Origin: Gremmenia infestans
Taxonomy: Eukaryota; Ascomycota; Leotiomycetes; Helotiales; Hamatocanthoscyphaceae
Length of the DNA stretch: 64,000 bases
Reading direction: 5' to 3'
Assembly: GCA_032629725.1 (NCBI GenBank)
Contig: JAFEVB010000006.1
Coordinates: 248,001-312,000, forward strand
The notes under the pieces are model-generated. The model was not told the origin of the DNA and ran no database searches. It was given only the letters and a program-made list of their open reading frames with translations. The position numbers and the translations under genes were made by a program. Below are positions 11,310 through 23,342 of the stretch, in pieces (the first letter of the stretch is position 1; every line of letters starts with the position of its first letter).

Positions 11310-13923
11310 TTAATCTTTGCCGGAAGGAATGTTAAAGAATACCATCCTCCCCCCAGCCTTGTAATTCTCATCAAGTTTATAATAGCCCTTGCGCTCGAAC
11401 TGCATGATAGAGCCTTTCTCAAGCTCCGCCACATTGCAATCAGCGAAAGCCTGGGTCCGGAATTCTGTTTTGGCTTCCAAGAAATCCTCAAGGTTGTCAT
11501 CCTTCTCTAGCTTATCCTTGGTGATGAGATAGCCGAAGGTAATAAGATCAACTGTGTAGTTGTCAGCATATACTATAAATAAGAATTTGGGAGCAGTGAG
11601 ACCCATAGAGGATCCGCCATATCTGTCCAGAGCTCGGCTCCTTAGACGTCAAGAGATCAAGGGCAGGAAAAGCACTTACCTGGAATCATGTTGGTGCTCA
11701 CAGCTGCGAGCCAGCAGATCTTTTTGGTCTTCTTGAAGTCGCCTTCCAGATGCAATTCGAAGTCTATCCCAGTAACCTTACGTTGTCCTGTCTCGTCTGG
11801 CTGCTCAGTCCGGTGGATGTGTCGCGCGTAGACATTCCCCCAGTTCATTAGGGTAATTTCCTCATTATCCGCCAGGCTCTGGGCATCAACTTGCTCGAGG
11901 AGAATTGTCTTGTCGTACAGCACTTTCTTCGTACCCAGATCAAGGTTCTTGAGGTACTTTGGCTTCTCAGCCACGGTCGAGTGCTCCACTCCAGCTACGT
12001 GGCAAGTCACCATATTTTCCTGAGCGATAGCTGTATGACGAGCAGAAATGGGATCGATGTATTTCTTATTAAGTGCCCAAAGCGCCCCCCATTCAAGGTT
12101 GAGAATATTGCGACTCGGCCCTTGTCGGAGGATAAATTCGCGCAATGCCGGGACTGTCATACCTCTAGAAGTGAACATAAGTCAGTCACACCTCACACGC
12201 AAAATAAATGTTGTAAAGGAAATAGAGATAGTCATATAAGGTCCACGTATCTCGAAGAACTGGGGCGCACTCACCGTCGCAAGATGCCTCGAATTGTTGG
12301 CATTCGAGGGTCATCCCAGCCCCAGACCTTCCCATCAGCGACAATTCTGGTGAGCTTTCTCTTCGAAAGCACGGTACGAACAAAATTCATTCGCTAGATT
12401 ATCAGGAGTCAGCATTATCATGTCCCATAAGGTACGCGGAAATGCCACGCCGAGGGTGGTTTCCTTACCGAGAAATCCCAGATGGGTACTCTTCGCAGCC
12501 CCAAAGCATCTTGCATCCATTCATATTGAACATTGCGATCACGATATTCATTTGTACGTAAGGCAACAGTGACGTTCTCAATCGAGTCCAAAATAGGTGC
12601 ACAGAAGTCATACGTCGGATATATCTTCCATTGTGTGCCTGTTCGATGATGCCTAAAACCGAGGAGTAAGCATCACGGAAAGGGAGAGCAGCAATTCCTC
12701 ATGGCCGCGGAAAGGAGGCACATTATTTAAAAAGTGGGGGACTTACGCAGTGACGTTGCATCTGTAGATGACAGGATCTCTCATCGTGCCATTAGGGCTA
12801 TCGTATGCAATCCTGGCGCGAAGGCACCATCGCCGACCCTCTTCAGAGCCAGTCTTCATCTCACCAAAGTTTCCAAGAGTTTCCTCAATCCCGAGATCTC
12901 GCCGTTTGGACGGGAGCCTGTTCTTTCGGTCCTCATCGCCTTTGCCCAATTCTGAATCATCCGCGAATGCTTTCCCGGCTTTGATAAGTTGGATAGCATA
13001 CTCATACATCTCCTGGAAATAATCGCTAGAGTACGATGTCTTCTCAGGGATAATTTCCATCAACTTCAAGTCGTCCAAAATAGCATCCTGGAATTCCATG
13101 GATTCTTTCGTTGGATTTGTGTCATCGAATCTGCATAGTAGGGTCCCAGCACCTTTGTGGGCGAAGTAGTCATTCAACAGAGCCGCTTTCGCATGACCGA
13201 TATGTAGATATCCAGAAGGTTCAGGCGGAAATCTTGTTACCATGGGGTCCGTCGACCTGTGGTATATCGATATCAAAACTCGCTCCCTTAGCACTCCCTG
13301 CGGCACGTTCTTTCACTTCAAAGCTCGTAAGCTCCGCAATTGCTTCCGACAGCCATAGGTTGGATTCTTCGATATAGGTGTACCATCTATGGGCATTTTC
13401 CTGAATCGGCTTTTGCTTGATCAGGGAATGAGTTATTCGATTGCCTCGAATTGCTGCCCACACGGCCAAATCGGCAACAGTCAGGCTGTAACCCACGATA
13501 TGGCTCCGCAACGTGAGATGACTGTTCAACTCGTAAAGGGAGTTGCGCAAGATCTTCATGTCGGTAGCCAAGAAGCTCTCGCTTCTATCGACCCATTCTT
13601 GAATCTACATCCATTGTGTAAGCGGGTATACTAGTAACATATGAGTAGGGACTAACAGAAGTTGCACGCTTAGAGTTTCCCTTGGCTTCCGTGCTGCTGG
13701 CTAGCTCTGCAAGATAGTGAATGATTGCCTTCCCAGACAAAGTCTTGCCGTCGAGAGATGCCATTTGAATTGTCTCTTTGCTAGGGAGAGTATCACCATT
13801 GTGGAAGGTTTTCGACACAGTAGGAATGAGTGACGCTTGCTCCTGCTGGATATGAATTGCCATCACCAGGGCTGGCAGTACCGATGCCAGGTTGGCCTTT
13901 GTTGCGATGTCAAAGCTCGCCAT
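11310..13923 (-). CDS. GUS1: Cytosolic glutamyl-tRNA synthetase, with an apparent +1 frameshift
   Basis: Charges tRNA-Glu in the cytosol. Exons on the minus strand are 13923-13657, 13604-12747, 12652-12469, 12393-12275, 12164-11680 and 11551-11310. The N-terminal GST-like domain (exons 1-2) is the cofactor-binding part of eukaryotic GluRS. The class I catalytic core follows with [18 protein letters not shown] (HIGH motif, near residue 223), [16 protein letters not shown] and the KMSKS equivalent LSKRKL (near 446). The GlnS-type anticodon-binding barrel ends with [12 protein letters not shown] and [10 protein letters not shown]. Exon lengths sum to 2155 nt, one more than 718 codons. The break lies in a run of four G on the plus strand at 13244-13247, between the GST-like domain and the catalytic domain. 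One base fewer there restores a continuous 717-residue enzyme of normal length. Confidence 0.9.
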
Positions 13924-14623
13924 CGTGAAATCACCTTCTATGGAATCAAAAGGGGATAGAGATAGAAGCAAAGGGATGTGAAGGGATTTGCAAGAATGTT
14001 GGTTGAGTGTGATGCACCTTGACTCATGCAGAAGTGAGAATACCCGAGGTGGTTAGATGGCTGAAATTTTGAAAGAGGACGCTCACTGATACACAAGGAC
14101 GCGAGGGAAAATGTCATTCATTTAGTTGATTTGTTATAGTTTTGGGTTGGCTAGAAATGTACTCCGCCGGCGCATATCTCGCATCTTCCTCTCGTTGCCG
14201 AAAGAACGTCCTGGTGTTGACCCGTGCCCTCCGAAAAGCGACCAAAGTAAGCAAAACGAAAAGAGGGAAGGACTCAACTAAGAGTAGAAGCACAGCGAGA
14301 ACGAAGGAAACAACCATATAGCCTCCTTGTTCTCATATCGTAATCAGTTTTGTAGGTTGATTCTGGGCTTGACTGATCATCAGTTTGGAAAAACATTCCT
14401 TATCTAAATACAGTGCGGAGTAGAACAGTGGGTCTGCTAGATATGATGCTTCAATCCCCACAGTTTGTAACCCTGATGTAACGGCCACTAAGCAATTCAT
14501 AAGCTGGAAGGAAGGGCTGCCCCGCTACATCCTGAGACCTTAAGATTGACGGTGCGCGCGCGCCTCGAGATGTTTGCTCCGAGCAGCAACGGTGGAAGAC
14601 AGCTGCGAGAAGGTTGAGAACAG
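13924..14623. other. Divergent intergenic region
   Basis: Shared upstream region of GluRS and the FAD monooxygenase. A minus-strand frame at 14114-14317 (67 codons) would give a short protein with one hydrophobic helix (VLAVLLLLVESFPLFVLLTL) and a charged tail. It has no recognised family and may be chance. Confidence 0.5.
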
Positions 14624-16745
14624 ATGGCCGAGTCAACGACCTCCCCATTAACTGACTCCGGAGAAACCGACAGAGGACATGACCATGGCCAAGATGAGGC
14701 AGGACTCCAATGCATTGAGACGGAACTCTTAATCATCGGGGCGGGTCCAGCAGGAGCAGCACTTGCCTGCTTCCTGGCTCAGCATGGTAAACCTTCAAAT
14801 GCCCACATAGGAAATACAGTTCCTGACATCTCATGCAGGTCTGAAAGGCATCATGCTGGCGGCAACGCCGAGCACAGCAGACACACCCAGAGCCCACATC
14901 ACCAACATGGCCGCTCTCGAATGCTTGCGAGATATCGGCCTGGAAGAGGAGTGCGTTCGAGTTGCTGTGAAGGGCGATTGCATGCAACATACAAGGTGGT
15001 GTTGGAGTATGGCAGGTGAGGAATACGCGCGGATGTATTCTTGGGGGAATGACCCCGCGAGGGCAGTATGTTGTCACTAGACCTTCTTTAGGGAATTGAG
15101 TACGGTAGCACGGCTGACCGGCTTGTTGTACAGGGCGATTATGATGCTGCAAGTCCTTGTAGCCACGTCGATATCCCGCAAACCGTTCTCGAACCTATTC
15201 TTGTTCACCACGCGACTCACAATGGCTTCTCTTGCCGCTTCGATACGACCTTCCTCTCCTTCGAGCGCAAACCCAACGGTACGATTCTTAGCAAGGTGCG
15301 GGATAATCTCACAAAACATACATATGAGATACGGTCAAAATACTTGTTCGGTTGTGATGGAGCTCGAAGCCAGGTTTTGCGTCAATTGCAGATACCTTTG
15401 GTCAAGAAACCCGGCCAAGGTCTGGCTACGAATGTTTTGGTCAAGGTTGATCTGGAGCATGTTGTTGAGAATCGAATGGGGAATTTGCATTGGGTGATGC
15501 AGCCAGATGTAGAGCGTCCAGCATTTGGATGGACGGCCATTGTTAGGATGGTGAAGCCATGGAACGAGTATATGTTCCTTAGTAGAAGTGGATGAATCTA
15601 GCTAACCCTCCAGGTGGATGTTTATACTCTTCCCTGCGCCAGGGGCCGGAGTTGACTTTTCTCCGTCCCACGAAGAGTATATTGACTGCGTCAAGACAAT
15701 GGTAGGAGATGATTCAATACCTCTTGAGATTCTCGGAATCTCGAAATGGTTTATCAACGAGACTGTAGCCGAATATTATTCCGATGACAACATGTAAGTA
15801 ATTCTCTCGTCCAAAAGGTAGACCTGCCACTGGGGATTTCAGAAGGTTTGGAAGTCTCTTGACCTCCAATCCCCCTTGTGTAGGTCAAATTATCCTAACA
15901 TATCCAGTTTCTGCCTCGGAGATGCTGTTCACCGCCACCCTCCCCTCAACGGCCTAGGATCTAACACCTGCGTGCAAGATGCCTACAACCTAGCATGGAA
16001 GATTGCCTACGTGACGAAAGGTAAAGCTAACCCAAGTCTGCTCGACTCATACAGTCTCGAACGGCAACCTGTGGGAGAATCAGTGATCACGCGTGCCAAC
16101 CAAGGCCTTCGAGACCACCTCCCAGTCTGGGAAGCTTTAGGAATGATAGATCCATCGCTCGAGATCCGCAAGAAGCATTTCGCCGAACTCGGAGAAGCTA
16201 CACCTGCGGGCATTGAGCGGAGACGGAGGTTTCAAGCAGCTATCAAAGGAACGTCGCGCGAGTTTCACGGTGTGGGCATAGAGATGAACCAGCGGTATGA
16301 ATCGAAAGCAATTTATCTCGAAGACGAAAGTCCAAGGTCCCCTCTTCCTGAAGATCCGGTTCTTGAGCATGAGATTACCACATATCCGGGAAGCCGATTG
16401 CCTCATGCATGGTTGAATACACGGCTACCTGGAAAGCAGATCTCGACTATTGATCTAGCCGGACACTGCACCTTCTCTTTGTTTACCGGCATTGGCGGCG
16501 CATCATGGAAGGCAGCTACTGCCAGCGTTGCCAGTGGTTTGGGAATCGAGATTAGGGTTTACTCTATTGGATGGGGGCAAGACTACGAGGATGTCTATTT
16601 TGACTGGACGCAGAGGAGAGAGGTGGGTGAGGATGGCTGTGTGCTGGTTAGACCTGATAGGTTCGTTGCGTGGAGATCTCACGGGAAAATCGCCCAGCCG
16701 GAAGACAAACTGCTTCATATTTTGAAGGCAATACTGGATAGGTAG
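14624..16745 (+). CDS. FAD-dependent aromatic monooxygenase, phenol 2-monooxygenase type
   Basis: Predicted class A flavoprotein hydroxylase. Exons are 14624-14786, 14839-15065, 15134-15567, 15614-15793 and 15908-16745 (1842 nt, 613 aa). The dinucleotide-binding motif IIGAGPAGAALACFLAQHG is at about residues 37-55. The second FAD signature FCLGDAVHRHPPLNGLGSNT, with the Gly-Asp that holds the ribityl chain, is at about 336-355. The C-terminus from about residue 500 has the thioredoxin-like domain of phenol hydroxylases (YPGSRLPHAWL, then VRPDRFVAWRS). The last exon boundary splits the codon before FCLGD. Substrates in this family are phenols and related aromatics, and the exact one cannot be read. 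It sits beside a second FAD monooxygenase, which suggests a shared catabolic or secondary pathway. Confidence 0.9.
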
Positions 16746-17329
16746 AAAACACCGAGCACGCTTGGAAAGAGTATCTGCGTAACTTGGCAATTCATTGCCT
16801 TATCTGGGAGTTCTTTCTCTGTCCGTCAAATCTCCCTTTCTTAAGACTTCATTGCAGAGAAAGAGTGAATTTAAACCCAAGTATTTAAGTCATTGCTTTG
16901 AACCCATCTTATCCCTTTCATACCGTAATCTATATCTTACAAGCATCCACGTTCAAGCTGCACCCATGTTTTGTCATCACGATTATTTCTGTCAGGACAA
17001 CTTCCATGTACTCTTTTGCCAGGTCTACCTAGATATATATTAGGATAAGACGTTCTGTTTCTGAATTCACTAGCAGGGAGTAGATGTAACAAAATATGAA
17101 AGCACAGCAACGACTAAGGTCTGTTTATTTCAGCCTGAATCACGTATCGAATTAGCTGAGGAGAGGAAATGTCTCAGTCGTAGCTAAACAAGTGTACGGA
17201 ACAAGCGAACCAGTTTGATGAGTGGCGCAACTTCTATAGATCAGCCCTTGGATTTCTCCTGGGGTATAACGCTTAGTAAGATGTATAAAGCAATATATTT
17301 GGTGCTACAACCGTATACCATAGAACAAA
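16746..17329. other. Convergent 3' spacer
   Basis: Between the 3' ends of two convergent monooxygenase genes. It is AT-rich with no open frame of interest and presumably holds both polyadenylation regions. Confidence 0.6.
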
Positions 17330-18899
17330 CTATATACTATTACACAAGTCCGTGAAATTCTCCCTCGCAATCTTGACACAATCAACCCCATACACTATTT
17401 TCTGCACATCAGCATCAGCCCACTTATCAGGCACCGGCGCCTTTCCCCCTTTGTCCCTCAACTCCTTGAACATCCTATCCCTCTCCTCCTTCGCCTTCCC
17501 CTCTCCCAAATGCAGATTCCGCGCTGACGCAGCCGCCAGCTCAACCAGCATCTCGGCGCGCTCTTTGCGGATCTTCTCGTACACTCTCAGGGCTTTATTG
17601 ATGGATTCCGGAGATGTGTCTGGGAGCTGCGCAAGTACGGCTCCGAGCACGGCGCCGTCCTCGATGGCTTGGGCGGCGCCTTGCGCCATGTGTGGTAACG
17701 TCGGGTGACACGCATCTCCTACCAACGCCATGGACCCTGCAATCCACGTGTCGAGCGGCTCATGGATCCTTAATTTCCACTCGCAAACTTCGCCTTCGGG
17801 AACCATCTTCAGCATCTTGATTACCATGGGACAGAAATCCCCAAACACCTCCAACATAGCGCTTTTCGACCCCTTCGTCGTATACGTCTCGGACGGCGCC
17901 GCCGCGAAATTCACATCCGGCTGCGTCGTCGATAGGTTGTAGATGCTTTTGTTGGATACTGGGTACGCGATTATGTGCCGGCGTTCGCCAATCCACCGCG
18001 TGACTGCCTCGGCGTCTATGAGCGCGAGGAGCTCCGCGTCGCTCGCCATCTGCTCGCGCGTTAACATGATGCGGTACGCCGCTTGCTGGGAGTCAATGAC
18101 AGAGGCTGTGAGGCCGAGGGAGGCTAGCATGTCGACGCGCGCTACGCTCTTGATGCCATCGGCTGCGAGCAGGATATCGCAGGTCACGATGTAGGGATCG
18201 GGACTATCGCGGGGCACGGCTGTGAAGGAGGGTCTGGGCGCGAAGGAGAGCACGCGCTGGACGCCGGTGCGGAAATGGAATGTGATGGCTTTCTGCGCGA
18301 GACAGCCGTTGTAGAGACCGTTTGCGAGGGAGTGCCGGTGGCCTACCATGTGCGGGTAGTGATATGTCTCTTCGATATATCCCAGATCCACTTTCGCGAG
18401 TTCGGCGTCTGTTGCACCTTCTAATTTTCTCTCGAGTCAATCAGCACAGTACATGCTATCTCCTCCCCCCATCTTTCCTTGCTCTTGCTTTTCCAAAAGC
18501 GAAAAAAAAGAAAAAAAGAACATCGGGGATTCAGCGTTGTACAATACCTCTTATGCTAGTTTTCCTCAAAACCACCGCCTCCTTCTCAATCTCCTTCCAC
18601 ACGCCCAAATCATCTAAAATCCGTGACATATTCGGCGCCAATTGGATCCCGGCGCCCACGAACCCGAGGTTCGAGGCCGTTTCGTAGACATGTATATCTT
18701 GAAACCCTTCCTTGGCTAACGCGAGGGCGCAGGTCAATCCACCCATTCCTGTTTGTTGCCTTGAGATTAGCACGGCACATAATTCTCAGCTTGGGGTTGC
18801 GAAATTGGGATTACGGGGGAAGAAGAGAGGAAGGAACGTACCGGCTCCTATGATACATATTTTCAGCGAACGCGTGGATTGCGGAGGAGGAGACGTCAT
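17330..18899 (-). CDS. FAD-dependent monooxygenase, salicylate hydroxylase-like
   Basis: Exons on the minus strand are 18899-18842, 18748-18548 and 18420-17330 (1350 nt, 449 aa). The Rossmann motif IIGAGMGGLTCALALAKEG (about 16-34) is split by intron 1. The DG motif CDILLAADGIKS follows, then VGDACHPTLPHMAQGAAQAI near residues 320-340. These three motifs in this spacing define the salicylate hydroxylase / UbiH group. Members hydroxylate, often with decarboxylation, small aromatic acids using NAD(P)H. The segment PHMVGHRHSLANGLYNGC is the usual HR-x(3)-L region before the substrate cavity. There is no signal or membrane segment, so it should be cytosolic. The convergent neighbour is a phenol-hydroxylase-type enzyme and a DUF3500 gene lies upstream on the same strand. 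Confidence 0.9.
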
Positions 18900-19945
18900 C
18901 TTGGGATGAATATTTATATATCCTGTGCCTGCTTCAATAGCAAGCGCTGTCAATTGTGAAGATGAAATGAAATAAATGAATTACAAGGGAAAGAGTAAAT
19001 CAGGCATATATATGATCAATATACCACAGGCAGAGCGTGGACCGGTATGCTACATATATACATATATAGAAGAAGGAACTTGGAAGTTGGCTTTCATTCT
19101 CACTCAAGCCAAATTAAAGCTTTAGCAATCTGCCTTTTCCCCTTGCCGTGTCCAATAACACAAACAAACTTTTACACATTTCGTAACCCACCAACCATTT
19201 AAAGACGTAGTTCGGAATAGAGCACTCGTAATGGTGATGGAGCGGGGTCAAGATTAAGATGCCGATGCGGAGGGGAGTGAAGTCAAGTGAGGGGCTGGTG
19301 CTGGATGAGGTGAGGGGCAATTAATTGTGGGGCCATGTGGGGAAAGCTATTACACTTTGAGTGTGTACGGGTAAATGTATACCCGCTCGCTTGTACATGG
19401 CTAAGAATAAAACAGCAGAATACTCATAGACAGTTGAAGAGTTTCCTATGCTATACCATGCATGCTAAGGGCTTAATTCATTCCTGATTATAATTTATGC
19501 AGACAATCCGAGCAAGGGAATAAAGTAGCAAAGTGATATTGGTTTTTGAGCCTTCTAGAGTATAACATAAGCGAGTTGATCCCGCGCTACGTCGTCAACT
19601 GGGTACCTATTCTTGAACACTTAGCTATAAGTTATAAGTTATAAGATGGTATAGTAGTTGTGTATGAAAATACAAAAGGTAGTTGTTTAGTTATATAGAA
19701 ACTCTATATAGCATAAGAGAAAGATCCTATAGTCTTTGAGATTCAAAGATAACAGTTTGTGTGCCACCCGTTGGCCTTGTCCAGGCTATGGCGAGGCTCA
19801 ATTATAATCGACATGTTCTTATATAGACAACTTTAATGATCCAAGCAAGATAGAGAGCTTTCCAGAAGATACAACAAAAGAGGACTTTCAAGAAACATAG
19901 TCCAATTTCAAAATACCTATCTACAGATACTACCTCCTCTTCTCA
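18900..19945. other. Intergenic
   Basis: About 1 kb between the start of the salicylate-hydroxylase-like gene and the end of the DUF3500 gene. No gene seen. A small tandem TATAAGT repeat lies near 19628-19646 and the right half is AT-rich. Confidence 0.55.
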
Positions 19946-21757
19946 TCACGGAACCATATCCTCCCCCTTCCTAACCGCACATCCATAATCTCCCCGATTA
20001 GGCATCCTCAACACAGTATGCGTATGAAACTTCCCCGGTTCCTGATTCGACAAGAACACCCCAGAATGGTGATCAAACTCCGCTACAACCACCGGGCTCT
20101 GCACCCGATAATAAAACGCATCGCCCGCCCCAAAGCCTCCAATCCAACTAAAATACGTCTCGCCAAAGAATCCCTCTACCTGCTCCAGCCGCAGCTTCCT
20201 TGCTCCATCAGGCAGATAGAGGAGGAACTGCTCGACGATGTCTAGAACCAGTTTCTGCGCGACGGGTGTAAGTTCTGAGACGAGGATCCCTTCGTACGGC
20301 ACGATACGGTTATCACGAAACGCACCGCAGGTGATGCGCTGGTCATCCTGGTTCCAGCGGTCGGTGGCCAGATCGCCCGTGAGTGCCATAGCCGGGTCTT
20401 TTAGTAGCTCGTACGTGCGGGCTTTCATCTGGCTTTCGGCAGGTAAAGTCTGCATGAGCTTCAAACCTAGCGCTTCTTCCGTGTGCAGAATCCGCGTCCC
20501 GGTAAACGGCCCCTCGTCGATAATATTCGGTTCCGCGCCCGTGAAGGCGGGGGAGATGAATATCTGTGGGCCCTGGAGAAAGACGCTGAGACATAGATGA
20601 TGGCCGTAGAGCGCCCAGCCCCAGGGCTTGGTTGCGGATGGCTCGCCGAAGAGCAGGAAATTGTAGGAGAGCTCGTTTAGCACTTTGGGCATGTTGCATA
20701 GCTGTCCGAGGAAATGATTGATGCGCATCGCTGACAGGGCTTTCTGGTAGCCTGCTGGCGAGAACGTGGCTTCGAGCACGGCGAGGATTGATGTGGAGAT
20801 GGAGGCGGGCTGTTCTTCGAGACGCAGACCGAGGGGCCGGAGGAGGAATTCGGGGTTAGACCATGCGCGCCATTCGCGGGCGTTGAGGGGGTATGAGAAT
20901 TTTGTTTGTTGTGAGGGGTTTAGTTGGTTGAGGACGTTCTGGACTGAAGTTACGATTTTATGGATGGGGATGCCTTCATCTTGGACATGGAATAAGTTGG
21001 GTATGATATTTCCTACACACGCATGATTAGCTTTTCGTACTTTTGGTTCAATTATGTAGATGAAAAAAGTGACTCTAACCATCAGTAGTAACGCCTTTAT
21101 ACGGTTCTTCCAACAACTTCTCCCACACTTTCGTAAGTCCATATATCCACGGTGGGTTCTTAGTCTTCTGAAATTGTTCCACATACTGATACGCATCCTG
21201 ATCTTTCGCCGTCTGAAACCGCGGTGTATTCAGATCGGGCAAATACTGGCGGAATGCGGCAGTCCTATTCCCAGGCGATTCAATAAGCAGCGGCACTTTC
21301 TCAAGGAGAAACTCGACTATTGCATCAGGACCCTTCTCCACCTGTAATCCTTGAGGAATGGCCATGGTTTTAATGCCGCGGATGACTGAGCGCGCAATGC
21401 TTTGGATCTCGGAGCTTTGCGCGGGCGTCCACATGGATGCGCAGAACTGGAGCCAAATTATTATCATAACATCTTAAATCCTAAACAGAAGGAAGTTGCT
21501 TACCAGCATATCCGGCTGGAATTTCTCTACTGTAGGCTTCACATCTTCGATCTCTGCATTGCTTGTTCAGTGAGGGGTTTCCTTTGACTCTAAAGATTTC
21601 TCGAGACTTTTCAATTACCTTGTACATTAGCAACATGCAGAATGGTATATTTCTCTTTCAATGCCTCTACCAAACGACCGATTAACCTCTTTGCGCGTTC
21701 GGGTGCCGTGTTTACAGTCACGAGCTTGAAAGGCCCGAGAGGCTGGGTCGATGTCAT
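19946..21757 (-). CDS. DUF3500 family protein with an extra N-terminal domain
   Basis: Exons on the minus strand are 21757-21619, 21553-21504, 21446-21080 and 21012-19946 (1623 nt, 540 aa). The C-terminal two thirds is DUF3500: NHFLGQLCNMPKV, GWALYGHHLCLSVFLQGPQI, DDQRITCGAF, FFGETYFSWIGGFGAGDAFY and a closing FDHHSGVF...HTHTVLR block. The conserved His, Asp and Glu positions look like a metal or catalytic site, but the function of the family is not established. The first 150 residues (FKLVTVNTAPERAKRLIGRL...) form a separate alpha/beta-looking region usual in fungal versions. It has no signal peptide. Its position beside two aromatic hydroxylases makes a role in the same pathway possible but unproved. 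Confidence 0.82.
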
Positions 21758-22847
21758 TTAGGCTGCTTGAAAACCAATTTGCATAGAATGCGGAGGAACT
21801 GGAAATATGATCGACTTATTTGTAGATGGTGTCCTTTAATTATAAAGAAATTGTTTATCTTTGTAAAGTTTTGATAGTTACAGTCGTGCATCGGACGTGC
21901 ATCAATTCATGGTGGTCACTGGTGGTGAATCCCGAGTGGGCCATAGGTGGGGAGGCGGGGCGCGGGGAAGGCAATAGGTGACCTAGGTAGTCTGCAGGTG
22001 TGGCAATAAGCTAAGATACACCAGGTAGTCTCGGGAGGAGTAAAGACATAACCTGATCTATTGAGAACTTACCCAAAACAGATAGAGCCGTCAATTTTAG
22101 TCAATGGAGGAGTTGTAGAGAATGACTGGTTGTAATTCGCTATGTTACAGAGCAGCTGGAAACAGGCTTATAATCGCTCACTTTTTCGCTCTCGAGAGTC
22201 ATTGCTCAGGCGTAGTCCAAATCCAAAGAAACCAAAAGAGAACACAAAGCATAGAACTTCAAGAGCCTATAGAAGGTTAGTGAATCTAGTGTCTTTGATC
22301 TGCCAAGCACAATGTACTTTTGTTCTAATCACCCTATCCTCGTGCCACATCATTTCGTTATTTCATTACTTCGCCCATCTCAGAATCAGGTCCATATATG
22401 TGATGTCTCGAAAGTTGCCGTGAATGTTGGTTTTACACCATTCGTCGCTGGTTCTAAAGGGTAAGCTGCATCTTTCGAGTCTTCATGTTGGACTCCGTAT
22501 CTGATTCTGCTGTTCAGTAATGAGAGTAAGTCGAGCTCGGGCAGCACAAGTTGGCAAGGGGAGGCCGTGAATCGAATTAAGTTGGAACTGGGATACGTAT
22601 AGAAGCCATCTTCTTAATATAGGAATGAATTAACTGCAAGTCTGACGGTCGCCAGGTGTAAGACTCATGCGCAAAAGCTGTGTGTCGGAAAGGGGTGTTG
22701 GGATTCGTAGAGAGGAAACCCGGAAATTCATACAATGGTGATCTACTGTGAAGAATATCAGGGTTGCAAGAGACTGCACCAGAAGTTAGGTCCAAGATCC
22801 CTGAGATATGAAAGAAAAACATACATCTGGTCAATCCAGCCCTGAAC
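21758..22847. other. Intergenic
   Basis: About 1.1 kb with the upstream region of the DUF3500 gene and the downstream region of the next minus-strand gene. No supported feature. Confidence 0.55.
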
Positions 22848-23342
22848 CTAGCTATCCCTCTGGTTTGTGGCGTTATAGACGATAAGGAGAGTAGTGATGG
22901 AGGTAGGGATGAAAATCAAGCATTGCAGGGTTCTTTTGATGCCCATGCCCTTGCGCAGACGCGCTATGTAGTGTTGCCAAAAGTGGATCCATACTGTATT
23001 GAAGGCCACCTCCACGACAGCGTGCAGGTTGTTCTCAACCAAGTCGTCCCTAAAGTACACAATAGTCACGAAAAGAATAGTCAAGACGAAGAACCCGGGA
23101 AAGCCACGAGTCAAAAACCAATGTTCCTCCTTCGATTTCTCGGCCTGTGTAGCATCTTGAGCCAGTTGCACGAGATCCTCGCGGTCCTCAGAAGACATCT
23201 TGTCCAAGGCTTCCTGGAATGTTTTGTGTAAGATCTCTTTGGCTTCCTGAGTGGGATCTCTTGGGCTCGCCACCTGGTTCAAACCCGTGTTGTTGGCTGA
23301 ATTCGCGCGACCCATATGCGTTCGAAACGGAATTGGAGGCAT
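22848..23342 (-). CDS. Hypothetical two-TM membrane protein
   Basis: Single-exon frame of 164 aa from the ATG at 23342 (MPPIPFRTHMGR). The first 90 residues are polar and charged with a helical Glu/Lys/Gln-rich stretch (EALDKMSSEDREDLVQLA). Two hydrophobic segments follow: GFFVLTILFVTIVYF and LQCLIFIPTSITTLLIVY, the second close to the C-terminus. No family is recognised. Codon use and length make it likely real, but an additional upstream exon cannot be excluded. Confidence 0.55.
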   Translation of the reverse strand: MPPIPFRTHMGRANSANNTGLNQVASPRDPTQEAKEILHKTFQEALDKMSSEDREDLVQLAQDATQAEKSKEEHWFLTRGFPGFFVLTILFVTIVYFRDDLVENNLHAVVEVAFNTVWIHFWQHYIARLRKGMGIKRTLQCLIFIPTSITTLLIVYNATNQRDS

